NCBI GenBank assembly: GCA_030615145.1
Contig: JAUWZT010000171.1
Coordinates: forward strand, 1 to 7,909
Source of the DNA: Promethearchaeota archaeon
GTDB lineage: Archaea > Asgardarchaeota > Lokiarchaeia > Sigyniarchaeales > SOKP01
DNA length: 7,909 nucleotides
Reading direction: 5' to 3'
The notes under the pieces are model-generated. The model saw only the letters and a program-made list of their open reading frames with translations. It was not told the DNA's origin and ran no database searches. Made by a program: the position numbers and the translations under genes. Positions 1 to 5,865 of this stretch are shown in pieces (position 1 is the first letter of the stretch; each line of letters starts with the position of its first letter).

Positions 1-42
1 ATATTCTGATCCAATATAGGGATCTTCAATATAGTCCGTCAT
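1..42 (-). CDS. Partial gene, N-terminus only, runs off the left edge
   Basis: An ATG at 42-40 on the minus strand opens a frame with no stop for 14 codons (MTDYIEDPYIGSEY) up to the window edge. A TATA-like element (TTTAAATAAA, 93-84 on the minus strand) lies about 46 bases upstream, which would give a leader of about 20 bases. The gene has the same orientation as the coiled-coil gene 172 bases upstream. Fourteen codons are too few to identify a family and could be open by chance; a competing plus-strand frame over the same bases is also open as far as a stop at 42-44. Confidence 0.45.
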   Translation of the reverse strand, partial: MTDYIEDPYIGSEY

Positions 43-214
43 AATTTGTTATTTTAAATCTTTTACTGCCTAATTAATACAATTTTATTTAAACAAAAAA
101 TGATGAGGTGTTCTAGTTTTTAGATTTTTATTTCCAGCAAAGAGTAAGAACAAGACTTTTGCTAGTGAAAACTTTATCAATTCAACGTTTCTTAATTTCT
201 TAAAGAGCTAATTT

Positions 215-820
215 TTAACACGCTAATAATTCGCGGATTTTGTCCGTTATCAAATCATAGTCTTCAATTGAACTTAAATTAGATATGTGAATATATTCAA
301 CTTTATCGGATTTTTTGAAAAAAGTGTAATTAATGCTCAAATTAGGGTTATTTTCTTTTATTTTAATAAGCGCTCCCTTGAGAAAAATGTTAATAAAATT
401 CTCTGAAGTTTCTTGAATCTCCCTTTTTTCAGGATCAATAAATTTTATCTCAACTCTTTTAAAGTCGTAAAGGTTAAGCACACATAATAAATCTTCTTCA
501 CTCTGATTTTGGTTCGAGAAAATTTTTCTTTTAATGTTAGTTCCATTAAAATCTTCCTGTGAAATATCTTTTTTAAAATAATCATCAATCGATTTCTCTT
601 CACGATTTAAAAGCTTCGAATAAATTTCATCTGCACTTGAAAACGATTGCTTTGAAATCAATGAGTTTAAGTAATCTAAAACGGTGTGTAATTCAGATAT
701 TTCTAATTTTAAATCGTTTAATTGTTCCTTCTTCTTATAGTAAAGATTTTGAACAATAGAAAGTACTTTTGTTAATTTTTCCGTTTCGTTTTCTGAGTCT
801 TTAGAATCCATTGACTTCAT
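215..820 (-). CDS. Hypothetical protein: N-terminal coiled coil plus small C-terminal alpha/beta domain
   Basis: I do not recognise the family. The 201-residue protein has a charged N-terminus, then a helix rich in Leu, Lys and Glu at about residues 12-60 with heptad-like spacing that looks like a coiled coil. A polar, probably disordered linker follows (about 60-105). The C-terminal domain of about 90 residues (107-199) reads as strand (LLCVLNLY), strand (RVEIKFID), helix (ENFINIFLKGALIKI), strand (NYTFFK), strand (VEYIHIS) and a final helix (IEDYDLITDKIRELL). There is no signal peptide or membrane segment, so it is probably cytosolic. No Shine-Dalgarno sequence precedes the ATG at 820; the ATG at 811 (Met4) is an equally good leaderless start, because an AT-rich box centred near 840 lies 26 or more bases away. 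A coiled coil with a compact C-terminal domain suggests a scaffold or oligomerising adaptor, but that is only an inference. Confidence 0.8.
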   Translation of the reverse strand: MKSMDSKDSENETEKLTKVLSIVQNLYYKKKEQLNDLKLEISELHTVLDYLNSLISKQSFSSADEIYSKLLNREEKSIDDYFKKDISQEDFNGTNIKRKIFSNQNQSEEDLLCVLNLYDFKRVEIKFIDPEKREIQETSENFINIFLKGALIKIKENNPNLSINYTFFKKSDKVEYIHISNLSSIEDYDLITDKIRELLAC

Positions 821-894
821 ATATATATATAAGAACTTAAATTTATTTATTTAGTGTCAGTTGATTTAAGTAATTTTTTAAGAGGTAATAAAAT
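821..894. promoter_or_regulatory. Bidirectional promoter region between coiled-coil gene and ATP-grasp gene
   Basis: This 74-base, almost purely A/T spacer separates two divergent genes. On the plus strand ATTTATTTAT (841-850) could be a TATA box placing transcription start near 871, with a leader of about 22 bases. On the minus strand the same block (AAATTTAAG) could serve the coiled-coil gene, giving a leaderless or nearly leaderless mRNA. A TA-dinucleotide run at 821-832 abuts the minus-strand ATG. The positions are read by eye. Confidence 0.5.
881..886 (+). promoter_or_regulatory. Ribosome binding site (AGAGGT) for the ATP-grasp gene
   Basis: AGAGGT lies 8 bases before the GTG at 895 and 6 bases before an out-of-frame ATG at 893. 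The in-frame ATG at 904 is 17 bases away, too far for normal pairing. The site therefore favours initiation at 893/895 and decides the start used here. Confidence 0.6.
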
Positions 895-1764
895 GTGTAT
901 TCCATGATAATTACTCCAAAGCCGGAAGATCCTGAAGTTCAAATTTTATCTAAAGAATTTGAAAAAAGAGGATATAAGGTTAAATATTTCGTTCCATCAA
1001 CAATAAAAGTTAAGATTAAAATAAGTCATTTTCAAGAACAATTTGAAGAACTCGATCCATTTGCGGCTCTTGTAAGAGGGTTTGGCGCTGCTCCAACTCA
1101 AAAAATATTTTTTAGGCTTGATCTATTAAGCGCAATTGAAGAATATGGAATTAAATTAATAAATTCAAGAGAATCCTTAGAAATAGCGAGTGATAAATTT
1201 CTTACTTCAATTTTTTTAGAAAGATATAAAATTCCAACTCCAAAAACGATTATTTGCGAAAATCCCAACGATGCCATAGAAGCGTTTGAGGAACTTGGAG
1301 GTGATATTGTACTAAAACCGTTATATGGTTCGAAAGGCGTTGGAATTACCAGAATAAACGATAAGGGTTTTGCAGAGAATGTTATATATACCTTAAGCCA
1401 ATTAAACGAAATATTTTATCTTCAAGAATTTATCGAACATTACAATCGAGATATCCGAATTTTAGTTTTAGGTGATAAAGCTATAGCCGGAATGTATAGA
1501 GTAAGTGATAACTGGAAAACTAATATTCATGCGGGCGCAAGAATGGAGCCATTAGAACTCACAGAAGAGTTAAAAACACTAGCAATAAAAGCAGCAAAAA
1601 TTACAAAAACCGAAATTGCTGGTGTTGACATCGTTGAAAGCGAAAATGGTTTATTAGTTTTGGAAGTAAATTCCATTCCAGGTTTCACCGCCCTGCAAAA
1701 AGTAACAGATGTCAACCTTGCTGAAGAAATCGTGTCGTATTTCCTAAAGTATGCACGTATCTAG
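895..1764 (+). CDS. RimK/MptN-like ATP-grasp ligase (probable alpha-L-glutamate ligase)
   Basis: This 289-residue cytosolic enzyme has the size and layout of the RimK family, which includes ribosomal S6 glutamate ligase, CofF (F420), MptN (tetrahydromethanopterin) and LysX. These use ATP to make an acyl-phosphate and join an amino acid, usually glutamate, to a carboxylate. A Rossmann-like pre-ATP-grasp domain spans about 1-90. The ATP-grasp fold follows, with nucleotide lysines K101 (ASDKF) and K141 (VLKPL), the glycine loop GSKGVG (145-150), QEFIEH (177-182), RDIRI (185-189), N210, and metal ligands D245 (AGVDI), E257 and N259 (LEVNSIPGF). All expected catalytic residues are present. The GTG start is chosen because of the AGAGGT site upstream; Met4 (904) is the alternative. 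The acceptor cannot be read from sequence, since no F420, methanopterin or lysine-biosynthesis gene is adjacent. MptN/CofF-like is my preferred reading for an archaeon, but RimK-type protein modification remains possible. Confidence 0.88.
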   Translation: MYSMIITPKPEDPEVQILSKEFEKRGYKVKYFVPSTIKVKIKISHFQEQFEELDPFAALVRGFGAAPTQKIFFRLDLLSAIEEYGIKLINSRESLEIASDKFLTSIFLERYKIPTPKTIICENPNDAIEAFEELGGDIVLKPLYGSKGVGITRINDKGFAENVIYTLSQLNEIFYLQEFIEHYNRDIRILVLGDKAIAGMYRVSDNWKTNIHAGARMEPLELTEELKTLAIKAAKITKTEIAGVDIVESENGLLVLEVNSIPGFTALQKVTDVNLAEEIVSYFLKYARI

Positions 1765-1783
1765 CCTAAATGTAGTAAATAGG

Positions 1784-1800
1784 AAAAAAAAATTAAAAAA
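1784..1800 (-). terminator. T-tract terminator for the small membrane protein gene
   Basis: Read on the minus strand, this stretch is T6-AA-T9, lying 11-27 bases past the stop at 1811. Archaeal RNA polymerase terminates at such T-runs without needing a hairpin. It sits in the 46-base gap between two convergent genes. On the plus strand it is A-rich, so it should not terminate the ATP-grasp gene. Confidence 0.5.
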
Positions 1801-1810
1801 TAAATAAATT

Positions 1811-2155
1811 TTAAAATTCTTCAATTAAACCTATTAGCGCAGCAATGATAAGAAGGACACACGCAATAATTCCCGCACTAAAAATCACCAGCAATATCGC
1901 AAGGATTATTAATACAAGCCAATGAAACGGAAGTGGTTGATTTGGTTTTAAAGCTACTAGAAATGTTAAAATAACGATTACGAGACCAATAATTAAACTG
2001 ATTAATCTATCTAGAAGCTGGATGTTGACTATAATGGGCAAAAAACTCATTCCAGCTAAGCCAGCAAAACCATTAATAACATATACCAATCCTACTATTG
2101 CTCCTAGTACCGTTAAAATTTTCATTATTTGTTCATTTTTGTAGTGTTTAGTCAT
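1811..2155 (-). CDS. Small multi-pass membrane protein of unknown function
   Basis: I do not recognise this 114-residue protein. After a short polar start (MTKHYKNEQ) it is almost entirely hydrophobic. Likely membrane segments are at about 12-34, 39-47 (weaker), 51-69 and 78-110, the last long enough for two passes. A short KPNQPLP loop separates the second and third parts, and the chain ends in acidic IEEF. It has no charged residues inside the predicted segments and no motif suggesting transport or catalysis. No Shine-Dalgarno sequence precedes the ATG; a TTTATAAA element on the minus strand about 34 bases upstream suggests a short leader. Met11 is an alternative start that would begin right at the first membrane segment. 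Similar short hydrophobic proteins are common and poorly conserved in archaea. Confidence 0.72.
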   Translation of the reverse strand: MTKHYKNEQIMKILTVLGAIVGLVYVINGFAGLAGMSFLPIIVNIQLLDRLISLIIGLVIVILTFLVALKPNQPLPFHWLVLIILAILLVIFSAGIIACVLLIIAALIGLIEEF

Positions 2156-2296
2156 TTTACATCATTTTTTAAAGTAGTAATTTTTTTATAAAGAAATTAA
2201 TCTATAAAAGCATTTAATATTTTCATTTCAGAAATATAATTATTCATTATCTTTTTAGATTCAAAACTACCGTGATAATATACAGATATTTTTTTA

Positions 2297-2306
2297 TTTT
2301 AAATAA
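2297..2306 (+). promoter_or_regulatory. TATA box for the 56-residue protein gene
   Basis: TTTTAAATAA is centred about 26 bases upstream of the GTG at 2328. That places the expected transcription start at or next to the start codon, giving a leaderless mRNA. This fits the absence of any Shine-Dalgarno sequence before the gene. Confidence 0.45.
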
Positions 2307-2327
2307 AAAGCCATTTGAAAAGACTAT

Positions 2328-2498
2328 GTGATTGAGGATAAAATACTACAATATAAAAACAGTTTAGCTTTAGCCAATAAATTGGTTAAAAATCAGTACG
2401 CTGATCTTGATTACTATGAAGAAATGATTAGTAGGCTTGAGAGAATGTTAAAATTCTATGAAAATTTAAAAACATGGAAAGAAATTTCAGAAAATTAA
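2328..2498 (+). CDS. Small helical protein, 56 residues, unknown function
   Basis: This frame starts with GTG at 2328 and ends with TAA at 2496-2498. An in-frame TGA at 2316 rules out a longer N-terminus. The product (M-IEDKILQYKNSLALANK..., ending WKEISEN) is charged and rich in Leu, Tyr, Lys and Glu. It looks like two amphipathic helices, about 2-22 and 25-52, with no membrane segment. Three things support it as real: protein-like composition without low-complexity runs, a TATA box at leaderless distance, and a position that otherwise leaves 380 bases empty. An ATG two bases upstream (2326) is followed at once by TGA, so GTG must be the start. It could be a small coiled-coil or helical-hairpin adaptor. 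The function is unknown and no family is recognised. Confidence 0.6.
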   Translation: MIEDKILQYKNSLALANKLVKNQYADLDYYEEMISRLERMLKFYENLKTWKEISEN

Positions 2499-2508
2499 GA
2501 ATTATATC

Positions 2509-2523
2509 TTTTTATTATATTTA
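2509..2523 (+). terminator. Possible T-rich terminator after the 56-residue protein gene
   Basis: A T5 run followed by ATTATATTTA lies 11-25 bases past the TAA at 2496-2498, in the short gap before the convergent Maf gene. It is weaker than the tract at 1784-1800 and has no hairpin. Confidence 0.3.
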
Positions 2524-2535
2524 TCCCGACTTTAA

Positions 2536-3138
2536 TTAAGTATCGAATAAATTCAAGCTAAAATCTTTTTTTAAAATTTCAAATATTTTTTGCATTGGTA
2601 AACCTATAACATTTGAGGGGGACCCTCGAATTTCCTTGATAAATAAACTTGCCCTATCTCTAATGGAATATGCGCCCGCTCTACCTTTCCATTCCTCGAA
2701 ATTAATGTAATTCCGAATTTCATTATCAGAAATATCTAAAAAAGTAACTATAGTACAATCGTAATCAATCACGACTTTTGGGTCGCTTAACTCCGTTATT
2801 GCCACGCCTGTAATTAAGTTATGAGAACGATTAATTAAAGATTTCAATATTTGAAATGCTTGAGCTTTATTTTTCGCTTTTCCTATGATTTTACCCTTAA
2901 ATTCCACAATTGTATCAGCAGCAATTATTATCGCTTCCATATTTGTATTTTTTAACAAATCTTTAGCTTTTAACGCCTTAGCTTTAGCTATTTCTTTAAC
3001 TAATTCAACTGGATTTGAAAATATTCCTTTGTAATATCCTTCGTCTATATCCGTAATTATAGTTTCAAACGGAATGTTTAAGCGGTTGAAAATTTTTTTT
3101 CGATCGATAGACTTTGATGCGAGTATAATTTTTTTCAT
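2536..3138 (-). CDS. maf: Maf-family nucleoside triphosphate pyrophosphatase
   Basis: Maf proteins hydrolyse non-canonical or surplus nucleoside triphosphates (dTTP/UTP, modified pyrimidines, or m7GTP) to monophosphate and pyrophosphate in the cytosol. They act as nucleotide-pool sanitisers and division inhibitors. The 200-residue length is normal. Visible family signatures are LASKSIDR (6-13, with S8 and R13), DIDE (30-33), the KAKA helix (52-55), catalytic AADTIV with D75, IIGK (84-87, K87), NRSHNLITGVAI (103-114), GRAGAY (152-157) and SNVIGLPM (175-182). AGAY is typical of the YhdE-like dTTP/UTP branch, while the NVIGLP ending also occurs in the YceF branch. The Gln that usually follows GAY-G-I is Arg160 here (GAYSIR), so substrate preference is uncertain. 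The ATG is preceded by a TATA-like TTTAATTAA at leaderless distance. The gene diverges from the kinase at 3223. Confidence 0.93.
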   Translation of the reverse strand: MKKIILASKSIDRKKIFNRLNIPFETIITDIDEGYYKGIFSNPVELVKEIAKAKALKAKDLLKNTNMEAIIIAADTIVEFKGKIIGKAKNKAQAFQILKSLINRSHNLITGVAITELSDPKVVIDYDCTIVTFLDISDNEIRNYINFEEWKGRAGAYSIRDRASLFIKEIRGSPSNVIGLPMQKIFEILKKDFSLNLFDT

Positions 3139-3158
3139 TTTTACTGATGTAGATAACC

Positions 3159-3167
3159 TTAATTAAA
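3159..3167 (-). promoter_or_regulatory. TATA box for maf
   Basis: TTTAATTAA on the minus strand is centred 25 bases upstream of the ATG at 3138. This is the spacing expected if transcription starts at the start codon. No Shine-Dalgarno sequence is present, which fits a leaderless message. Confidence 0.45.
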
Positions 3168-3176
3168 GAATAAAAC

Positions 3177-3196
3177 TCCTATATTTAATATTAGGA
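3177..3196. repeat. Imperfect palindrome TCCTA-N10-TAGGA in the divergent promoter
   Basis: TCCTA at 3177-3181 and TAGGA at 3192-3196 form 5-base arms around an A/T core (TATTTAATAT). The core could itself be the TATA box of the kinase at 3223, centred about 37 bases upstream. It sits near the middle of the 84-base gap between maf and the kinase, where a regulator could reach both promoters. The arms are short, so chance is a real possibility. Confidence 0.3.
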
Positions 3197-3222
3197 ATTA
3201 ATTTATTAAATTTGAAATAAAT

Positions 3223-4329
3223 ATGGTAGAATTTTTCTATTGGTTTATCTTAATTTCAATTTCTTATTTTCTCGTACTATTTAGTTATATGCATTTTTCA
3301 TATAAAAAGGAAGTTTTTAACAATTTTTTTGGGTTTGGCGCCTTGTTTTTGACTTTTGTAATTATTATAATTATAGAAATACTAATGTTTCAAGATGTAA
3401 CGCTTTATTCTGACACAATACTAATCTTCTCTCTTGCGTTAGGGCTCCCCTTGCTTATAATTAGTGCGATAGTTTTTATATCGACGGGTATTTTGTTTTT
3501 GTTTAAGCTTGTTTTTAAAAACAAAGATTTATCAAAATTTAAGAATTTGTTAGAGGAAAAAACAAGTAAGAGAAGCAAACTTAGGGGAGATACATACAGA
3601 AAAATCCCTCATGTTTTAATTTTTATAGGTTTGTTTGTTGTATGGTATTTAGGAGTTGATTTTGTGAGAAACCTTTCAGGTTCGATTAGTGGAATGATTC
3701 CAGATGATAATAATATGTTTAGTTTGTTCTTACAAATATTAATTGAGCCAAATAGTATTAGTGAGGTCTTATTTTCTTTAGGTTGGTTTTATTATCTTAT
3801 ATTTTTTTTTTTCTATGGTTTTTGCTTGATAGTTTTAGCAAATGAACTAACTCGAAAAGTTAGATTCTTTGCTTTTCCCTTTAACTTTCTCAGCAATATT
3901 TTACTCAGTGAAGAAGAGAAAAAGGGTTATGGTACTTATCTCTATTTTGCAATAGGACAGATGGTTGCTGCCTTACTTACTCCACCTATGGTTTTTTTAA
4001 CGATTTTAGGAATAAGTTCTATTGCAGATTTAGCAACGAGTCAAATTGGTATAAGATTCGGGAAAAATAAAATTGGATGGAATAAAGAAAAATCTTGGGA
4101 GGGCTCAATAGCAGGAATTATTGCCTGTTTTATAATATGCTTCTTTTTTGTTGGTATTCTTTGGGCAGTTATTTTTACCTTTGCATTCTTACTTTTTGAT
4201 ATTTTCACTAATAAGCCAATTGATATATCCGATAATTTATTGATCCCTATTGGAAGTAGCCTTATCTATTTGTTTATTAGGTTTTTTTTTAATTTCGATT
4301 ATTATACAATTATTTTGAATTGGATTTGA
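3223..4329 (+). CDS. Dolichol/phytol kinase-like membrane protein, copy 1
   Basis: This 368-residue protein, with about 9-10 predicted membrane segments, resembles the dolichol/phytol/farnesol kinase family (Sec59, VTE5). That family uses CTP to phosphorylate a polyprenol at the membrane. Family landmarks, in order, are R126-K127-x2-H130 on the cytosolic side of a membrane segment, an acidic motif SEEEKKGYGT (229-238), A268-D269 with G276 and G280 (usually G-D-x-x-A-x-x-x-G), K290-S-W-E293-G294, and S336-D337-N338. The first 125 residues (three or four membrane segments and a basic loop at 95-125) extend beyond the usual family start. Products could feed dolichyl-phosphate glycan carriers or recycle geranylgeraniol for archaeal lipids; the sequence does not say which. 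The next gene is a diverged paralog 88 bases downstream. CDP-archaeol synthase is a related alternative, but RKxxH and the terminal DN fit the kinases better. Confidence 0.75.
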   Translation: MVEFFYWFILISISYFLVLFSYMHFSYKKEVFNNFFGFGALFLTFVIIIIIEILMFQDVTLYSDTILIFSLALGLPLLIISAIVFISTGILFLFKLVFKNKDLSKFKNLLEEKTSKRSKLRGDTYRKIPHVLIFIGLFVVWYLGVDFVRNLSGSISGMIPDDNNMFSLFLQILIEPNSISEVLFSLGWFYYLIFFFFYGFCLIVLANELTRKVRFFAFPFNFLSNILLSEEEKKGYGTYLYFAIGQMVAALLTPPMVFLTILGISSIADLATSQIGIRFGKNKIGWNKEKSWEGSIAGIIACFIICFFFVGILWAVIFTFAFLLFDIFTNKPIDISDNLLIPIGSSLIYLFIRFFFNFDYYTIILNWI

Positions 4330-4385
4330 AGACCTTGAAAAGAAGTTTCGGGACGGTTTCTGATTAATTCACACAATAAGTAAAA

Positions 4386-4395
4386 ATATTTAAAT
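4386..4395 (+). promoter_or_regulatory. TATA box for kinase copy 2
   Basis: ATATTTAAAT is centred about 27 bases before the ATG at 4418, the spacing expected for a leaderless transcript. The 88-base gap after copy 1, with its own TATA box, suggests that the second kinase can be transcribed independently rather than only as part of an operon. Confidence 0.5.
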
Positions 4396-4417
4396 TATTC
4401 GACTTTAATGATTAAAA

Positions 4418-5449
4418 ATGTATTATTTACCAACCTCTTTGATTTTTATTGGTTATTCAATTATAACTTTCATCTATGTATTTAAGAACAGAAGAGAGAA
4501 GATACAAAAGCATTTGTTTTTTAATGAACTATTATTAGTTCTACTGCTGTTAATGGCAGGAATTTTATTTCCGTTTATGTTTCAATTTCACTCCCCTCAA
4601 TTAGCAAATAGCACGTTGAATTTTTTGTGGTTTTTTACATCTACTTTTTTTTTAATTGAAATGGGAGTTTGGAGCGCTTTTTTGATTTATAATGCAATTA
4701 TTTCAAAAAGAAACCCTGAAATTATGGCAGAGAGAGATTATAGTATTTATTGTAAAGAAGTGAATGATAGATGGGTTGACGATTTTAAAAGTGAATTTGG
4801 AAGAAAATTTTTACATTTATTAGCAACAATTATAATATTTTTCTTTTGGTCGTTAGGAACCATTCTTGATAATTTAGGCTTTTTAAGTCAATTGAATTTA
4901 GACCAATATAGTTTTTCTTATTGGTTAATAATCACATTGGGTTTAGGGTTTGTAATTATGTTCCAAATTGCTGATCTATCTCGATTAAATAAATTTTATA
5001 TTTTACCTGAGTGGGGTAAGCGTTGGCTTTTAGCAATGAGGCCAAGCGAACTTGATACTTTTATAGCATCAACTCCTTTAGTTTTATCTTTAATACCATT
5101 CGTTTTTGCACCATTTCCTATTTTAGCATCTGTTGCGTTAATTACAACGGGAGCTGACGCGGTAGCATGTTTAATTGGTAAAAAATATGGGACGCACAGG
5201 CTTAAAAAAAATTCTAATAAAACAATAGAAGGCTTTATCGCTGGAGGCATTACTACGTTTTTAATTGTCTTTATAGTTATGAATATATACCACTTCTGGA
5301 TGCCCGTAAATTTTATAAAAATCTTAATGATGTCTTTAGTATCAGTATTTTTGTTTTTATTAGTGGACTTCTATATAGAGCATGTATCCGATAATATCTT
5401 AAATCCTATATTGACAGGGTTAGGTATGTGGTTAATCTTATTACTGTAG
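4418..5449 (+). CDS. Dolichol/phytol kinase-like membrane protein, copy 2
   Basis: This 343-residue multi-pass protein carries the same motif order as the gene before it: R129-K130-x2-H133, MRPSELDT (207-214), A246-D247 with G254 and G258, K268-T-I-E271-G272 and S324-D325-N326. The spacing from the AD motif to the K-S/T-x-E-G motif is 21 residues in both copies, and G positions +7 and +11 from Asp match. Outside the motifs similarity is low, so the duplication is old or one copy was acquired. Like copy 1 it has an N-terminal extension of about 128 residues (membrane segments near 5-23, 36-56 and 66-95) plus a charged loop (96-128) before the RKxxH motif. All motif residues are retained, so both copies are probably active CTP-dependent polyprenol kinases, perhaps with different chain-length or alcohol preferences. 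The ATG is leaderless-type. The gene ends 15 bases before a convergent neighbour. Confidence 0.75.
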   Translation: MYYLPTSLIFIGYSIITFIYVFKNRREKIQKHLFFNELLLVLLLLMAGILFPFMFQFHSPQLANSTLNFLWFFTSTFFLIEMGVWSAFLIYNAIISKRNPEIMAERDYSIYCKEVNDRWVDDFKSEFGRKFLHLLATIIIFFFWSLGTILDNLGFLSQLNLDQYSFSYWLIITLGLGFVIMFQIADLSRLNKFYILPEWGKRWLLAMRPSELDTFIASTPLVLSLIPFVFAPFPILASVALITTGADAVACLIGKKYGTHRLKKNSNKTIEGFIAGGITTFLIVFIVMNIYHFWMPVNFIKILMMSLVSVFLFLLVDFYIEHVSDNILNPILTGLGMWLILLL

Positions 5450-5464
5450 CTAATCTTTGTAAGC

Positions 5465-5758
5465 TTACCCACCAAAATAGAGATACAAAAAAGAAATATC
5501 ATCTCCATCTTTTAAAACTGTTTTTAAGAAATTTTCGTCCCTATAACTTCTACCATTTATGATTATTGAAAGAAAGGAACTAAACTCGTCCTTTTTTTTT
5601 TTATCCCAGAGTAGTTCGTAGAATTTTTCGCCAAAATGTTCTTTAAAAAATTCCAATAATTCTTTAATTGTTAATTCGTTCTCAAATTTAATAATTTGGT
5701 TTGTACCCTTAGTAATTTCGTTAAAAGGAGGTTCAAATCTAAATTTTAAAGAAATCAA
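5465..5758 (-). CDS. Ubiquitin-like beta-grasp sulfur carrier / modifier ending in Gly-Gly (MoaD/ThiS/SAMP type)
   Basis: The 97-residue protein ends exactly in LYFGG. The free C-terminal Gly-Gly is the site that E1-like enzymes (MoeB, ThiF, UbaA) adenylate, for sulfur transfer to molybdopterin or tRNA thiolation, or for attachment to lysines as in haloarchaeal SAMPs. The fold pattern fits a beta-grasp: strand 2-9, strand 21-27, helix 30-42, strand and ING turn 63-70, KDGDDI (83-88, equivalent to the D-G-D-E turn of MoaD) and a final strand into GG. It is longer than classic MoaD (about 80 residues) because of a Lys-rich stretch (52-57, WDKKKKDEF) after the helix. The start is TTG at 5758: there is no in-frame ATG or GTG before the upstream stop, and an AGGAGAG site lies 9 bases away. 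No E1, MoaE or thiamine gene is in the window, so molybdopterin, thiolation and conjugation roles cannot be separated. Confidence 0.82.
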   Translation of the reverse strand: MISLKFRFEPPFNEITKGTNQIIKFENELTIKELLEFFKEHFGEKFYELLWDKKKKDEFSSFLSIIINGRSYRDENFLKTVLKDGDDISFLYLYFGG

Positions 5759-5767
5759 CTTATCAAT

Positions 5768-5774
5768 CTCTCCT
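5768..5774 (-). promoter_or_regulatory. Ribosome binding site (AGGAGAG) supporting a TTG start
   Basis: AGGAGAG on the minus strand ends 9 bases before the TTG at 5758. It is one of the strongest Shine-Dalgarno matches in the window. It supports the unusual TTG start of the Gly-Gly protein, whose frame has no ATG or GTG candidate before the upstream in-frame stop. Confidence 0.6.
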
Positions 5775-5865
5775 ATAATTTCATAATCTCTTTAGAAGAC
5801 TAAATAAGTTTGAATATAAAATATTGTTGGTAATTTTATATAAAAAAATTTTATTTATTTATGTA

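Noticed and set aside
100..106. ATGATGA, a perfect match to the box C motif of archaeal C/D guide RNAs
   Set aside because: No CTGA box D lies at a suitable distance downstream, and no C'/D' pair is visible.
104..213. Plus-strand open stretch of 34 codons before a TAA
   Set aside because: It has no start codon and a low-complexity composition, and it lies between minus-strand genes. The same region shows no RNA fold or hairpin.
1527..1715. Minus-strand 62-codon frame inside the ATP-grasp gene
   Set aside because: It is antisense to a well-conserved catalytic region, with no promoter or family signal.
2197..2298. Minus-strand open stretch of 33 codons (contains KKISVYYHGSFESKK) ending in TAA
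   Set aside because: It reads like protein, but the only ATG codons are at positions 18 and 25 of the stretch and an in-frame TAA sits just before it. It lies inside the spacer between two divergent genes. It could be a decayed gene fragment, but I cannot support it.
4996..5250. Minus-strand 84-codon frame inside kinase copy 2
   Set aside because: It is the complement of the motif-bearing region of the kinase; its composition reflects the opposite strand's codons.
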